A stretch of DNA of 64,000 bases from Saprospiraceae bacterium (GCA_025056735.1 JANWVR010000035.1:1-64000); one strand, 5' to 3'; numbered from the stretch's first letter, positions 44,909 to 54,515 are shown. Notes: generated by a model not told the origin, from the sequence alone. Numbers and translations: made by a program.

Positions 44909-45634
44909 ATGCTGAACACTCTTATCGTGGACGACGAACCGTTAGCCTTAGACGTGCTTGAAACGTACATCAACCAGGTGTCCGAATTGCGCCTCGTCCA
45001 GCGCTGCGCCAATGCCCTTGAGGCAAACGAAGCCCTCAAAAAGCACGACATTGACCTGGTGTTTCTCGACATCCAAATGCCGCAGCTAACGGGCATTGAT
45101 TTCATTAAAACCCTCAGCAAGCCGCCCATGGTGGTGTTCACAACGGCTTACGCTAATTATGCGCTGCAGGGCTTTGAACTCAATGCTTTAGATTACCTGC
45201 TCAAACCCATTTCTTTTGAACGCTTCCTCAAAGCCGTCAACAAAGCCATAGAGCAGGCCGAGATGCTCGAACGCGAAAACCAACTCCTTCGCAGATTCGA
45301 GTCGGGCGAGTTTTTCTTTGTAAAAGCCGACAAAAAGCTCGTCAAGGTTAACTTCGACGATGTCCTGTATATCGAAGGCCTTAAGGATTATGTCATCATC
45401 AGCCAGGTGCAGGGGCGCATTGTTACTCTGCAGACGATGAAGAGCCTCGAGGAGAAGCTACCCCCAGGCCGCTTCCGGCGCATCCATCGTTCCTATATCG
45501 TGGCGTTGGATAAAATTGCCGCCATAGACGGCAACGTGGTGGAGGTCATGGAAAAGGGCAAACCAAAACAACTGCCTATTGGCAAAAACTACCGCGACGA
45601 ACTCTTTGAACTGATTGAAAAAAACCGCCTCTGA
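44909..45634 (+). CDS. LytTR-family response regulator
   Basis: This 241-residue transcription regulator has a receiver domain (about 1-120) with the acidic pair VDDE and phospho-acceptor Asp54 in VFLDIQMP. The Lys of LLKPISFERF is present. A LytTR DNA-binding domain occupies about 140-241 (FVKADKKLVKVNFDDVLYIEGLKDYV, RFRRIHRSYIV). It is the likely partner of the kinase immediately upstream. The adjacent oxidoreductase gene starts 24 bp later and may be co-transcribed. Confidence 0.95.
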   Translation: MLNTLIVDDEPLALDVLETYINQVSELRLVQRCANALEANEALKKHDIDLVFLDIQMPQLTGIDFIKTLSKPPMVVFTTAYANYALQGFELNALDYLLKPISFERFLKAVNKAIEQAEMLERENQLLRRFESGEFFFVKADKKLVKVNFDDVLYIEGLKDYVIISQVQGRIVTLQTMKSLEEKLPPGRFRRIHRSYIVALDKIAAIDGNVVEVMEKGKPKQLPIGKNYRDELFELIEKNRL

Positions 45635-45658
45635 CAACGGCAGGCAAAACGGCGGGCT

Positions 45659-46945
45659 ATGCGGCGCGAGCGGCGGGAATTGAGCAACTGGGGCCATTAC
45701 CCCACCATAAAGGCTGAAATTGGCTACCCCCGTTCTGTAAAGGAAGTGCGCAGCGAGGTGCTGCGCCACGACCGGCTCATTGCTCGCGGCAACGGGCGCT
45801 GTTATGGAGACGCAGCCCTGGCGCCCCAGGTGCTCAGCACCCTTTGTCTCAATCAAATACGCAGCTTCGATGCCCGGCAAGGTATTGTTGAGGCCGAGGC
45901 TGGCGTCCTGTTGGCCGATTTGTTGGACGTCATTGTGCCTGCAGGTTGGTTCTTTCACGTAACGCCCGGCACGCGCTTTATCACCATAGGCGGCGCCATT
46001 GCCTGCGACGTGCATGGCAAAAATCACCCGCACAAAGGCTGCTTTTCCAATTGGCTACTCGACTTTGAGCTGATGCGCGCCGATGGCTCCATCCTGCGTT
46101 GCTCGCGCCAGGAAAACAGCGATCTCTTCTGGCAAACCTGCGGCGGCATGGGCTGGACGGGCATCATCCTATCGGCGCGCTTTCAACTCATGCGCATCTC
46201 GTCGGTGTTTTTACGCCAGCGCACCCTCAAGGTCTCCAGCGTAGAGGCCCTGATAGAAGCCTTTGAAAACCATCGGTCCTGGCCCTATGCCGTCGCCTGG
46301 GTGGATGGGCTGGCGCGCGGAAAGCAGCTCGGTCGCAGCGTCCTGCTGCTGGCCGAACACATAGAGGAAGAACAACCAAGTGCTCTCGCCTTCCCCAAGC
46401 GGTATGCGCTGAATATGCCGTTCTACGCGCCGCATTTTCTGCTCAACCCGGCGATTATCTGGGCGTACAACCAGCTCTATTTTGCTCGTGCCCGCAACGG
46501 TGAACACCGCATTGACCTGGAGCAATGCTTTTATCCCCTCGATCGCATCCGAAACTGGAACCGCCTGTACGGACGGCGCGGCCTTGTGCAATACCAGTTC
46601 GGCCTGCCCGAAGCATCATGCGTCGCGGGCTTTCGGAGGGCGTTAGAGCTTTTGCATCGCAGTGGAGAGGCGCCCTTCCTGTGCGTCGTCAAGCGACATG
46701 GCGACCGGCCACCAGAGGCTATACACAGCTTCCCGGAACGCGGCTATTCGCTGGCGCTCGACTTCCCGCGCACCCGGACGCTGCCCGCCTTAGTCCGCCA
46801 ATTGGACGACCTGGTCTGGCAACTCGGCGGCAAAGTGTACCTGGCTAAAGACGCCTGCTCGGCGCCCAGGATGGGACGCCTTCAGCCTCAGGCATTCGCC
46901 GCCGATAAATTCTGGTCGCTTCTGCGCGAACGAGTTCAGCAATAG
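45659..46945 (+). CDS. FAD-binding oxidoreductase, DprE1-like
   Basis: This 428-residue flavoprotein has an N-terminal FAD-binding type 4 (PCMH) domain, with IARGNGRCYGDAAL and the FAD loop TPGTRFITIGGAIACDVHGKNH. Its C-terminal half is of the aldonolactone-oxidase type. Overall it resembles DprE1, the decaprenylphosphoryl-ribose 2-epimerase oxidase subunit of mycobacteria, and sugar-alcohol/lactone oxidases. No DprE2-like partner is beside it here, so the substrate remains open. It follows the LytS-LytTR pair with a 24-bp gap. Confidence 0.85.
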   Translation: MRRERRELSNWGHYPTIKAEIGYPRSVKEVRSEVLRHDRLIARGNGRCYGDAALAPQVLSTLCLNQIRSFDARQGIVEAEAGVLLADLLDVIVPAGWFFHVTPGTRFITIGGAIACDVHGKNHPHKGCFSNWLLDFELMRADGSILRCSRQENSDLFWQTCGGMGWTGIILSARFQLMRISSVFLRQRTLKVSSVEALIEAFENHRSWPYAVAWVDGLARGKQLGRSVLLLAEHIEEEQPSALAFPKRYALNMPFYAPHFLLNPAIIWAYNQLYFARARNGEHRIDLEQCFYPLDRIRNWNRLYGRRGLVQYQFGLPEASCVAGFRRALELLHRSGEAPFLCVVKRHGDRPPEAIHSFPERGYSLALDFPRTRTLPALVRQLDDLVWQLGGKVYLAKDACSAPRMGRLQPQAFAADKFWSLLRERVQQ

Positions 46946-47099
46946 AAAACCGGGCGCACCAAAGGCAATTGCTTCCATAGACCGCCTTTGTCCAAATTTC
47001 AAAAGGGTGACATGGAGGAAAAACTTCCAGAATTGTGTTGTTTTGTAGCCCGTAAAAAGAGCAAAAAAGGAGACTCAGCCATTACAACATATTTCCTTC

Positions 47100-48083
47100 A
47101 TGGTCGCACTTTATGACCTTCTTTTCAAAATCTTCTTTGGAGACGTTCGCGTGGTCGGGCAGCTTTTACGAGAGTTCGTTCCGCGTTGGGCGCTGGAAGG
47201 GGTGGACTTTTCTTATCTCAAGAGGCATCCAACAGAGCACGTCAGCGGTCGCTTTGGCACCTCGTTCAGCGATGCCATTTACGAGTCTCGCCTGAAGAAG
47301 GACAGGAATACCCGAGTGCTCTTCCTCTTCGAGCATAAAAGCACGCCGCCGCGCACCCCCATTCACCTTCAACTGCTGGACTACATGCTCCAACTGTGGG
47401 AGGATGACGAAAAAAACAAGCGTCCGCTGACGCAACTGGTGCTCGTCGTCCTATATCACGGCGAGTTGGAGTGGAAATACCGCTTGTTCTATGAGTATTT
47501 CAAACATCTATCCAAAGGGCGCCGCCGCTTCATCCCCAACTTCGACTACGTCTTGGTGAATCTCAATACCATACCCGTAGAAACCATTGAGGCGCTATCG
47601 CGGTCAAAGCACTTGCGCAGTATGCTGCTTGCGCTTAAATTTGCCCGCAATCTGGAGCAACTAACGCAGCGGCTACCCGTTATTCTGGCATTAGACGAAG
47701 AAGACGAAAAAATGCTGCGCCAGGCGCTGATCTATTTTTTAGAAAAAATTTATGCCATGCAAGACCGGAATTTTGCAGAAGAGTTGCAGGAGGGTGTTCC
47801 TAAAGACGTGCAGGAAGCCTTTGAAATACTCGAAAACGACTATTGGATGCGCCGCAAATCCGAGCTCATGGAAAGAATAAGGCAGGTAGGCATCGAAGAA
47901 GGCTTCGAAAAAGGCATCGAAAAAGGTCGGCAAGACCTCGCTCGAGAAACGGTCATGAACCTGCTGCGCCGATTTCCGGATATGTCTGATGCTGATGTCT
48001 GCTCGATTACCGGGCTTGACGAAGAAACGGTGTGCGCGCTTCGACAAAAATTAGCTGAAGAACACGGTAAAAACGGCAAGTGA
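47100..48083 (+). CDS. Rpn/YhgA-like PD-(D/E)XK nuclease family protein
   Basis: This 327-residue protein matches the Rpn (recombination-promoting nuclease, formerly transposase_31) family: YDLLFKIFFGDVRVVGQLL at the start, the catalytic Asp in SFSDAIYES, and the E-x-K motif in VLFLFEHKSTPP followed by LQLLDYMLQLWE. The C-terminus carries the amphipathic repeat EEGFEKGIEKGRQDLA seen in this family. E. coli RpnA is a DNA endonuclease that increases RecA-independent recombination. The gene is isolated, with no transposon ends visible. Confidence 0.88.
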   Translation: MVALYDLLFKIFFGDVRVVGQLLREFVPRWALEGVDFSYLKRHPTEHVSGRFGTSFSDAIYESRLKKDRNTRVLFLFEHKSTPPRTPIHLQLLDYMLQLWEDDEKNKRPLTQLVLVVLYHGELEWKYRLFYEYFKHLSKGRRRFIPNFDYVLVNLNTIPVETIEALSRSKHLRSMLLALKFARNLEQLTQRLPVILALDEEDEKMLRQALIYFLEKIYAMQDRNFAEELQEGVPKDVQEAFEILENDYWMRRKSELMERIRQVGIEEGFEKGIEKGRQDLARETVMNLLRRFPDMSDADVCSITGLDEETVCALRQKLAEEHGKNGK

Positions 48084-48315
48084 GACGCGGTGCTCGAGAT
48101 AGGCGCATTTAATCTGTGGCATTTTTTCCTCTGAATGCGCTACCTTATAGAAAGACCAACCGGTGCAACCTCCCCTGAGAGCTGCTTCAGGCGGCTGTAA
48201 CTTGCGGCCCAAAATGCCTGAACCCACTGGTTCGCGGCAATTCCTTACCTTCGCCGCGTGCGATAGGGCGCTTTGCGCGAAAAATCCTGTCGGCTGAACC
48301 ACCCTTCTCTTTTCT

Positions 48316-50814
48316 ATGAAACAAGCGCTACGCTTTCACGCTTTAGCCGCCGTTTTGCTGGCGGTGTTATCTCTGATTTATTTCCTGCCGAATGCTTTTC
48401 AGGGCAAGTCGCTGCCTCAGCCGGATAACCAGAAAGCCCGCGGTATGCAGGCCGAAATAAAAGCCTACCAGGACTCGGAAGGAAAGGTGCCGCTGTGGAC
48501 GAACAGCGCCTTTGGCGGCATGCCGTCGTACCAGATTTACAGCGGAGCCAAAGGCAACCTGACAGGGCCGGTGTTCCAGGTCTTGCTTTTCGGGACGGAT
48601 ATCATGACAAAAATATGGCCACAAGTGCTGCTGGCCATGCTAACTATGTACCTTTTCCTGGTCGTGCTGGGAGTGGATTGGCGTGTGGGGCTGCTGGGCG
48701 CCGTTGGTTACGGCATTACGACCTACAACGCCGACATTATTGAGGCAGGGCATACGACGAAAATGATTGCTCTGGCTTTAGCGCCGGGCATGTTGACCGG
48801 CACGGCGCTGGCCTTTGGACGCTACTGGCTGCTGGGCGCGGGCGTGCTGGCGCTATTCACAGCCATGCAGGTCTATATCAACCACGTGCAAATTACCTAC
48901 TACACCCTTATGCTCTTCGGCTTTTTCGTGCTGGCTAAGGGCATAGAAGCCCTCTGGCAAAAAAACTGGACGCAGTGGGGCCGGGCTGTAGTGGCGTGTA
49001 GTATTGCTATTGCGTTAGGTTTTGCGGCTAATACGTCGCGCCTGTGGCCCACTTACGAATACAGCCAGGAGACGATCCGCGGACGCTCGGAGCTGAGCGC
49101 CAAGAAGAGCAAGGGCGATGGCTTAGACACCGACTATCTTTTCGGCTGGAGCTACGGCATTACAGAGAGTATGACACTGCTGGTGCCGCGCTTTGCCGGC
49201 GGTGGCGCGGGCGAGTCGTATCGCCACACGCGCTTGTACGCTAACGTAGATCCGCAGTATCGCAGCCAGATCAGCGGGCTGTTCTACACCGGCGAGCAGC
49301 CGTTTGTAGGCACGGCCATCTACTTCGGCGCTGTGGTGATGTTCCTGTGCATTCTCGGGGCTTTTCTCGTTCCGGGCGCGCTTAAGTACTGGCTGCTGGG
49401 CAGCGGGCTATTCATGCTTTCGCTGGCCTGGGGCAAGCATTTTTTCTTGAACTTCGTGTGGTACGATTACCTGCCGATGTTCAAAAAATTCCGAGCCGTT
49501 TCGATGGCCTTAGGTATTGCCCAACTGTGCTTTGCAGCACTGGCAGCGCTGGGCGTGCAGCAGCTGTTGAGCGCCGGCATTTCTAAAGCGCAGAAAATGA
49601 AAGCGCTGCAATGGTCGGGCGGCATCGCAGGCGCCCTTCTGCTGGCCGCTTTTGTGTTGCATTCGGAAAGCGGCCCCTACGACAGCAACCTTCCGCCCGA
49701 ACTGCTCAGCCTGCTCAAGCAGGACCGGGCCGACCTGTTGCGCTCCGATGTCTTGCGATCGTTTGCCTTTATAGCCATTGCTGCCGCACTCATCTGGCTC
49801 TACCTGCGCGGCACGCTCAAAGCGGCGCTCACCGCCATAGCGCTCGTTGTATTGGCTCTGGCCGACCACTGGCCCGTTACCACGCGCACCCTTTCGTGGG
49901 ACAAATACCAGAGCAAAGGCGCAGAGGCATTTGCTCCCCAGCCCGAGCCGTTCGACTTAGAAATTAAAAAAGACCCAGACCTGCACTATCGAGTGCTCGA
50001 CCTGTCGCGCGGAGGCATCACCGGCAACGCCATCACCTCTTTCTTCCATAAAAGCCTCAGCGGCTACCATGCTGCCAAATTGCAGCGCTTCCAGGAAGTG
50101 GTGGATACGTTCCTGAGCGCCAATCTGAACCAAAGCCTGCACTTAGTGGGCATGCTCAACGGCAAGTATCTGGTTACTCAAGAAAAGCAGGTCATGCGCC
50201 TGCCCGAAGCCTGCGGCAACGCCTGGTTCGTACAGCGCTACAACATCGTACCGGACGCCGACGCCGAACTGCAGGCCCTGCGCACGCTTAACCCAAAGAC
50301 GGAAGCCGTCGTCCAGGAGAAATACGCCGGCCCCATCCAAGGCTGGACACCCGCCTTCGACAGCACAGCCACTATACGCCTGACGCGCTATCACCCCGAA
50401 CGCATGGAATACGAGTATTCCGCTGCTACAGATCAGCTGGCCGTCTTCTCGGAGATATACTATCCACCCGCAAAAGGCTGGAAATGCTTCCTAAACGGTC
50501 AACCCGCGCCCGACTTCTTCCCGGCTAACTACTTAGTGCGCGCTATGCGCCTACCCGCCGGCCAGAATATGCGCTTAGAAATGCGCTTCGAGCCGCGCTC
50601 TTTTTACCTGGGTGAGACGATATCGTACATCGCTTCGGCACTGTTGCTGCTGCTACTCATTCTGGCCCTGTGGCTATGGCAGCGCAGCAGACCTGTGCTG
50701 ACCACGCCACCGCTGGCAGATGAGGCGCCACCGGCCAAGCCGGCCTCCTCCACCACTCCCTCCGGGCAATCGGCGCGCTCGACGACCGCAGGCGCGAAAA
50801 AGCGAAAGAGGTAG
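48316..50814 (+). CDS. YfhO-family membrane protein
   Basis: This 832-residue protein has about 12 membrane helices in its first 540 residues, a large soluble domain (about 550-770), a last helix (ALLLLLLILALWLWQ), and a basic low-complexity tail (ending KKRKR). The WTNSAFGGMPSYQIYSG and EAGHTTKMIALALAPGML blocks match Bacteroidota YfhO proteins. The Bacillus namesake takes part in glycosylation of lipoteichoic acid, so an undecaprenyl-phosphate-sugar-dependent glycosyltransferase of the GT-C type is likely; this is inference from family. The gene ends 8 bp before the stop of the convergent ATPase gene. Confidence 0.9.
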   Translation: MKQALRFHALAAVLLAVLSLIYFLPNAFQGKSLPQPDNQKARGMQAEIKAYQDSEGKVPLWTNSAFGGMPSYQIYSGAKGNLTGPVFQVLLFGTDIMTKIWPQVLLAMLTMYLFLVVLGVDWRVGLLGAVGYGITTYNADIIEAGHTTKMIALALAPGMLTGTALAFGRYWLLGAGVLALFTAMQVYINHVQITYYTLMLFGFFVLAKGIEALWQKNWTQWGRAVVACSIAIALGFAANTSRLWPTYEYSQETIRGRSELSAKKSKGDGLDTDYLFGWSYGITESMTLLVPRFAGGGAGESYRHTRLYANVDPQYRSQISGLFYTGEQPFVGTAIYFGAVVMFLCILGAFLVPGALKYWLLGSGLFMLSLAWGKHFFLNFVWYDYLPMFKKFRAVSMALGIAQLCFAALAALGVQQLLSAGISKAQKMKALQWSGGIAGALLLAAFVLHSESGPYDSNLPPELLSLLKQDRADLLRSDVLRSFAFIAIAAALIWLYLRGTLKAALTAIALVVLALADHWPVTTRTLSWDKYQSKGAEAFAPQPEPFDLEIKKDPDLHYRVLDLSRGGITGNAITSFFHKSLSGYHAAKLQRFQEVVDTFLSANLNQSLHLVGMLNGKYLVTQEKQVMRLPEACGNAWFVQRYNIVPDADAELQALRTLNPKTEAVVQEKYAGPIQGWTPAFDSTATIRLTRYHPERMEYEYSAATDQLAVFSEIYYPPAKGWKCFLNGQPAPDFFPANYLVRAMRLPAGQNMRLEMRFEPRSFYLGETISYIASALLLLLLILALWLWQRSRPVLTTPPLADEAPPAKPASSTTPSGQSARSTTAGAKKRKR

Positions 50815-50822
50815 AGCCACAT

Positions 50823-51995
50823 CTACTCCCGCCACTCGCTCCAGACCGGCATCTGATCCCATCCGGCTACGTTCCCGTACGAACGGGCCTGCCGCTCCGA
50901 GCCGCCGTAGATCACCCAACCGTGCTCGGGCGGATTGCCGGATATTTTATGGAAAAAGAGGAGATTTCTGAAAAAATCTTCGTGAAGTGTACGGCCTGAT
51001 TTGATTTCCACTGCAAACAGGCGTGCCCCGTCTTCGATGAGCAAATCAACCTCGTGTCCCGTGTTGTCACGCCAGAAATAGCACAGCGGGCGTATGCCCC
51101 GGTGGTGAAACTGCTTGATTACTTCCACAAGGATAAAGTTCTCAAAAAGAGCGCCTTTTAACACGTGATTGTCCAATTGCTCCGGCGTGCGGATGCCCAG
51201 CAGCGAACACACCAAACCGGTGTCGTAAAAGTACAGTTTCGGAGTCTTGAGCAGGCGCTTGTTGTAGTTCCGAAAATACGGCGGAAGCCGGAAGGCAATA
51301 AAGCTGGTCTCCAGAATAGACAGCCAGCGCTTCACAGTGTTGGCGTCCACGCCCACCTCAACGGCTATGGCGCTTTGGTTAAACAACTGCCCAATGCGGG
51401 CAGCACACAACCGAACGAACAGTTGAAACCTGCTCAGGTCGGCCACCTGAACCAACTGGCGCACATCGCGCTCGATGTAATTCTCAATATAGGACGGATA
51501 AAAATCCTCCGGCGCTACCTGCTGGTCGTAAATGCGCGGATAGCCCCCGCGCACCATCAGCGTCTCATAATCGTCAGGAAGCAAACCTGCCTGCCGCAGC
51601 TCTTCCGTCGAGAACGGCAACAGATAGACGTTGGCTACCCGACCCGCAAGGCTTTGCCCGATGCGGGCGATGAGCTGGAAATTTTGTGAACCCGTTAGCA
51701 CAAACTCGCCATTGCGCCGGGTCTCATCTACCCGCACCTGAATGTAAGAAAATAAGTCTGGCGCGTACTGTGCCTCGTCAATCACCACCCCGCCGGAACA
51801 AGAGCGAATGAAACCCGCCGGGTCGTTTTGCGCAAACGCCCGCTGTTCTAAGTGCTCCAGATTGATATACCGGTAATGCGGAAAAAGTTGCTGAGCCAGC
51901 ATCGTCTTGCCCGATTGACGCGGGCCGGTTATGCTAACAACCGGCATCTTTACCGCCAATTGGCGAATCTTATCGGAAAGTAACCGCGGTATCAT
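50823..51995 (-). CDS. AAA_14 / DUF4143 ATP-binding protein
   Basis: This 390-residue protein has Walker A GPRQSGKT (about 24-31), Walker B VVIDEAQYAPDLF, an LTGSQNFQL sensor segment, and a C-terminal DUF4143 domain (IENYIERDVRQL to the nuclease-like HEVDLLIEDGARLFAVEIKSG). The last block has the D-x(n)-E-x-K arrangement of PD-(D/E)XK folds. Such proteins are abundant and patchily distributed in bacteria; function is unknown. A -7-like box ends 4 nt before its ATG, and a 14-bp inverted repeat begins 18 bp upstream. Confidence 0.92.
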   Translation of the reverse strand: MIPRLLSDKIRQLAVKMPVVSITGPRQSGKTMLAQQLFPHYRYINLEHLEQRAFAQNDPAGFIRSCSGGVVIDEAQYAPDLFSYIQVRVDETRRNGEFVLTGSQNFQLIARIGQSLAGRVANVYLLPFSTEELRQAGLLPDDYETLMVRGGYPRIYDQQVAPEDFYPSYIENYIERDVRQLVQVADLSRFQLFVRLCAARIGQLFNQSAIAVEVGVDANTVKRWLSILETSFIAFRLPPYFRNYNKRLLKTPKLYFYDTGLVCSLLGIRTPEQLDNHVLKGALFENFILVEVIKQFHHRGIRPLCYFWRDNTGHEVDLLIEDGARLFAVEIKSGRTLHEDFFRNLLFFHKISGNPPEHGWVIYGGSERQARSYGNVAGWDQMPVWSEWRE

Positions 51996-51999
51996 GCGG

Positions 52000-52007
52000 C
52001 AAAAATA
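52000..52007 (-). promoter_or_regulatory. -7 element abutting the DUF4143 ATPase start codon
   Basis: The minus strand reads TATTTTTGCCGCATG, with ATG the start at 51995. As at cysS this would give a leaderless mRNA. No TTG at 17-23 bp spacing is found; the position is occupied by the inverted repeat. Confidence 0.35.
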
Positions 52008-52013
52008 GCCTGC

Positions 52014-52052
52014 TTTTTACAAATCCGACATGGCATTCCGGATTTGTAAAAA
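52014..52052. repeat. 14-bp inverted repeat upstream of the DUF4143 ATPase gene
   Basis: TTTTTACAAATCCG (52014-52027) and its complement (52039-52052) flank 11 bp. Neither strand shows a T-run beyond the stem after a GC-rich arm, so a terminator is unlikely. It overlaps the expected -33 region and could be an operator for a dimeric regulator or the remnant of a mobile-element end. Confidence 0.6.
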
Positions 52053-52305
52053 AAGAGAAGGCAAATGAGTGTTATCCCAGAATAGCCAGGTAGCTGTGCC
52101 GCAGTCGCCCGGTGCTTTTTTCAAAAGCATGTAGCGCGCTCGCAGTGGCTGAAGGCTAGCAGCAAAAAACGGAAGACGGCGTCCGGAGCCTCCCCGAGAG
52201 TTGGCTCTTAGCAATCAGGGCTCGTACTCCTTTTCCCACAAATCCAGCCATCTGGCAGCGAGCCAGGCCGCTACGGCGTCTTTCGGCTAAACTTTGCCGG
52301 TGCTT

Positions 52306-53799
52306 ATGAGAGTATTTTCCATTCTCGTTCTATCTCTACTGGGTTGCAGTTATCTGTCCGCAGCGACGCTGCACATTGGCCCTGGAAAGCCGTATCCGAA
52401 CCTGGCTGCCGCTGCCGCCGTAGCCCAACCAGGCGATACGCTGTTGTTGCACGCGGCGACGTATTCGGGAGGATTGTTTATCTCCAACTTGAAAGGCACT
52501 CCTAACCAGTGGATTACCATCAGAAATGCCCCTGGAGCAACGGTCATTTTCCAGGGCGGCACGAACGCTATCCAGTTCACAGACCCGGCCTATGTACACA
52601 TTGCCGGGCTAATCTTCCAGCAGCAAACGGGCAATGGCCTGAATGTGGACGACGGCGGCACATACGCCACGCCAGCCCATCATCTGATTTTCGAGCGGTG
52701 CATTTTCCGGGATATGGCGGCCAGTGGAAATAACGATTTGCTGAAGCTCTCTGGGGTAGACCATTTCGAGGTGCTCGATTGCCTGTTCCAAAACGGCGCT
52801 GCTGGCGGCAGCGGCATTGACATGGTGGGCTGTCATTTCGGTAAGATTGTGGGCAACCGATTCGAAAATATGGGTTCCAACGCCATACAGTGCAAGGGCG
52901 GCAGCGAGCGGGTGCGCATTGAGCGCAATTTTTTTAAAAACTGTGGCCAGCGCTCGCTGAACATCGGCGGGAGCACGGGTCTCGCGTTTTTCCGGCCAGA
53001 TACGGCGCGCTTCGAGGCGGCTCGCGTGCAGGTGTTTTCTAACATTTTCATAGGCTCTCAAGCCCCCGTGGCTTACGTCGGCGCTGTTGAAGTGGACGTC
53101 GCCCACAATACACTTTACCGTCCCGAACGATGGGCCATCCGGATTTTGCAAGAAACCGTGGACACCAATCGGTTTCTGCCGTGCGGCGCCAATTCGTTTC
53201 GCAACAACATCGTTGTGATGTCCAATGCCAACCCTACGGCCATCAACATCGGCCCCAATACGGCGCCACAGACCTTTACCTTCTCCAATAACCTGTGGTT
53301 TCACGCCGATAACCCGAATTGGGCCGGCCCAAACACGCCCGTGGCTGAGCCTAACCGGATTTTGAATCAGAATCCACTGCTTCAAGACCCTGGCAATGAG
53401 CATTTTACCATACCACCTTCCAGCCCTGCCGCAGGTCGAGGACTGCCGCTGAGCGACCCGAAGCAGGATTTTCTGAAACGACTGTTTGCCAATCCGCCTT
53501 CTATTGGCGCTATAGAGGCTAATCCGGTATCGTCTGTAGAAGTGGGCAATGCAAGTGCTTTAGGGCAACTTTCCATTTTTCCAAACCCTGCTCCGAATGG
53601 CTTATTTCGGTTGGTTTTTCCTGAAAATACTGACCTCGATTTTCCGCTTTTGATCGTCATCACAGATTTGAGCGGACGGGTATTCGTGGAACAAAAGCTC
53701 GAGGCGGCGGCAGCGGTGGTCAATGCCGGTCATTTGCCCAAAGGGGTGTACGTCGTGCGCGCTGGGCCTTTTGCCGGCAGAGTGGCGCTGGGTTTTTGA
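52306..53799 (+). CDS. Right-handed beta-helix protein with T9SS sorting domain
   Basis: This 497-residue exported protein has a signal peptide (about 1-21, SYLSAAT) and a parallel beta-helix (about 25-390) with repeated G-x-N-x-[IV]-x-x-N patterns (IVGNRFENMGSNAIQCKGGSE, NNIVVMSNANP). A Por-type sorting domain follows (LSIFPNPAPNGLFRLVF to KGVYVVRAG). The start resembles DUF1565/polysaccharide-lyase-like helices (IGPGKPYPNLAAAAAVAQPGDTLLL), so it may bind or cleave polysaccharide. Catalytic residues are not assigned. The ATG at 52306 is preferred over a TTG at 52294. Confidence 0.88.
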   Translation: MRVFSILVLSLLGCSYLSAATLHIGPGKPYPNLAAAAAVAQPGDTLLLHAATYSGGLFISNLKGTPNQWITIRNAPGATVIFQGGTNAIQFTDPAYVHIAGLIFQQQTGNGLNVDDGGTYATPAHHLIFERCIFRDMAASGNNDLLKLSGVDHFEVLDCLFQNGAAGGSGIDMVGCHFGKIVGNRFENMGSNAIQCKGGSERVRIERNFFKNCGQRSLNIGGSTGLAFFRPDTARFEAARVQVFSNIFIGSQAPVAYVGAVEVDVAHNTLYRPERWAIRILQETVDTNRFLPCGANSFRNNIVVMSNANPTAINIGPNTAPQTFTFSNNLWFHADNPNWAGPNTPVAEPNRILNQNPLLQDPGNEHFTIPPSSPAAGRGLPLSDPKQDFLKRLFANPPSIGAIEANPVSSVEVGNASALGQLSIFPNPAPNGLFRLVFPENTDLDFPLLIVITDLSGRVFVEQKLEAAAAVVNAGHLPKGVYVVRAGPFAGRVALGF

Positions 53800-53823
53800 C
53801 GGCAGACGCGGAAGATAGGGCGC

Positions 53824-53850
53824 CGACTCCAGGGGCCGAGTCGAGCTTTT
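53824..53850 (+). terminator. Terminator after the beta-helix protein gene
   Basis: CGACTC and GAGTCG form a 6-bp stem with an 8-nt loop, followed by AGCTTTTG. It lies 25 bp after the stop and between convergent genes. Confidence 0.5.
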
Positions 53851-53861
53851 GCCGGCCTGTT

Positions 53862-54515
53862 CTACCCATCCACCGAAGAGCGGGGCTTCACGCCTACGAA
53901 TACTAAATAGCGCCACAGACCGCCAAATGCGCGGCGCACTTCGCAGGTTTTGGGTTCGAAGTGGCGCTCCAGCACAGGCAGCAGTTGGCCTTCCATGCGG
54001 ACGTGGTTGAGGCCCATCCAACGGCGAAACCAGCCGAAAGGCGTGTCGTGGAAGTCCACCACCGCGATACAGCCGCCGGGTCGCAGGTCGTCGTAGGCCT
54101 GTTCGATAGCGCCCTCAAAGCCGGGGTTGAACATCGTCAGCGAGTAAGAAAACAGCACGATGTCGGTGGACTCTTTCAATCGGAACTGGCCTTTCCCATA
54201 GCTCTTTTCCAACAGGAAGACTCTTTGGGAATACGGTTTGAGCGCCCGAAAGGCGCGGTCGAGCATATGCCGCGATACGTCCACGCCGGTGAGTTGCCAG
54301 TCGGCGTGTTGCCGGGCTAAGCGTTTGAGGTTGAAGCCGGTGCCACAGCCGATTTCGGCTAAGCGGAGGGCGGGTTTTTGCGGCAGCAGGCGCAGCAGGC
54401 GTCGGCGGCCGAAGAGGAAAGCCCAGCGCGTAACGTCGTAGATGCGCGCATGCCAGCGGTAGTAGCGCTGCATGGTTTGAGGCTGGGCAGCGGCTTGTTG
54501 TTCTGCAGCGTTCAT
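53862..54515 (-). CDS. btaB: SAM-dependent methyltransferase, BtaB-like (betaine lipid synthesis)
   Basis: This 217-residue class I methyltransferase has the SAM motif I LAEIGCGTGFN (about 52-62), the acidic motif II in LTGVDVSRHML, and DIVLFSYSLTMF. The N-terminal MQRYYRWHARIYDVTRWAFLFGR is typical of BtaB, which methylates diacylglyceryl-homoserine three times to form DGTS. The ATG directly follows the TGA of the BtaA-like gene with no spacing, so the two are surely co-transcribed. That context is the main reason for the specific name; sequence alone would only support methyltransferase. Confidence 0.82.
   Translation of the reverse strand: MNAAEQQAAAQPQTMQRYYRWHARIYDVTRWAFLFGRRRLLRLLPQKPALRLAEIGCGTGFNLKRLARQHADWQLTGVDVSRHMLDRAFRALKPYSQRVFLLEKSYGKGQFRLKESTDIVLFSYSLTMFNPGFEGAIEQAYDDLRPGGCIAVVDFHDTPFGWFRRWMGLNHVRMEGQLLPVLERHFEPKTCEVRRAFGGLWRYLVFVGVKPRSSVDG

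Noticed and set aside
47100-48083. Transposase / insertion sequence
   Set aside because: The old family name transposase_31 is misleading; the protein is an Rpn-type nuclease and I see no terminal inverted repeats or target duplications around it.
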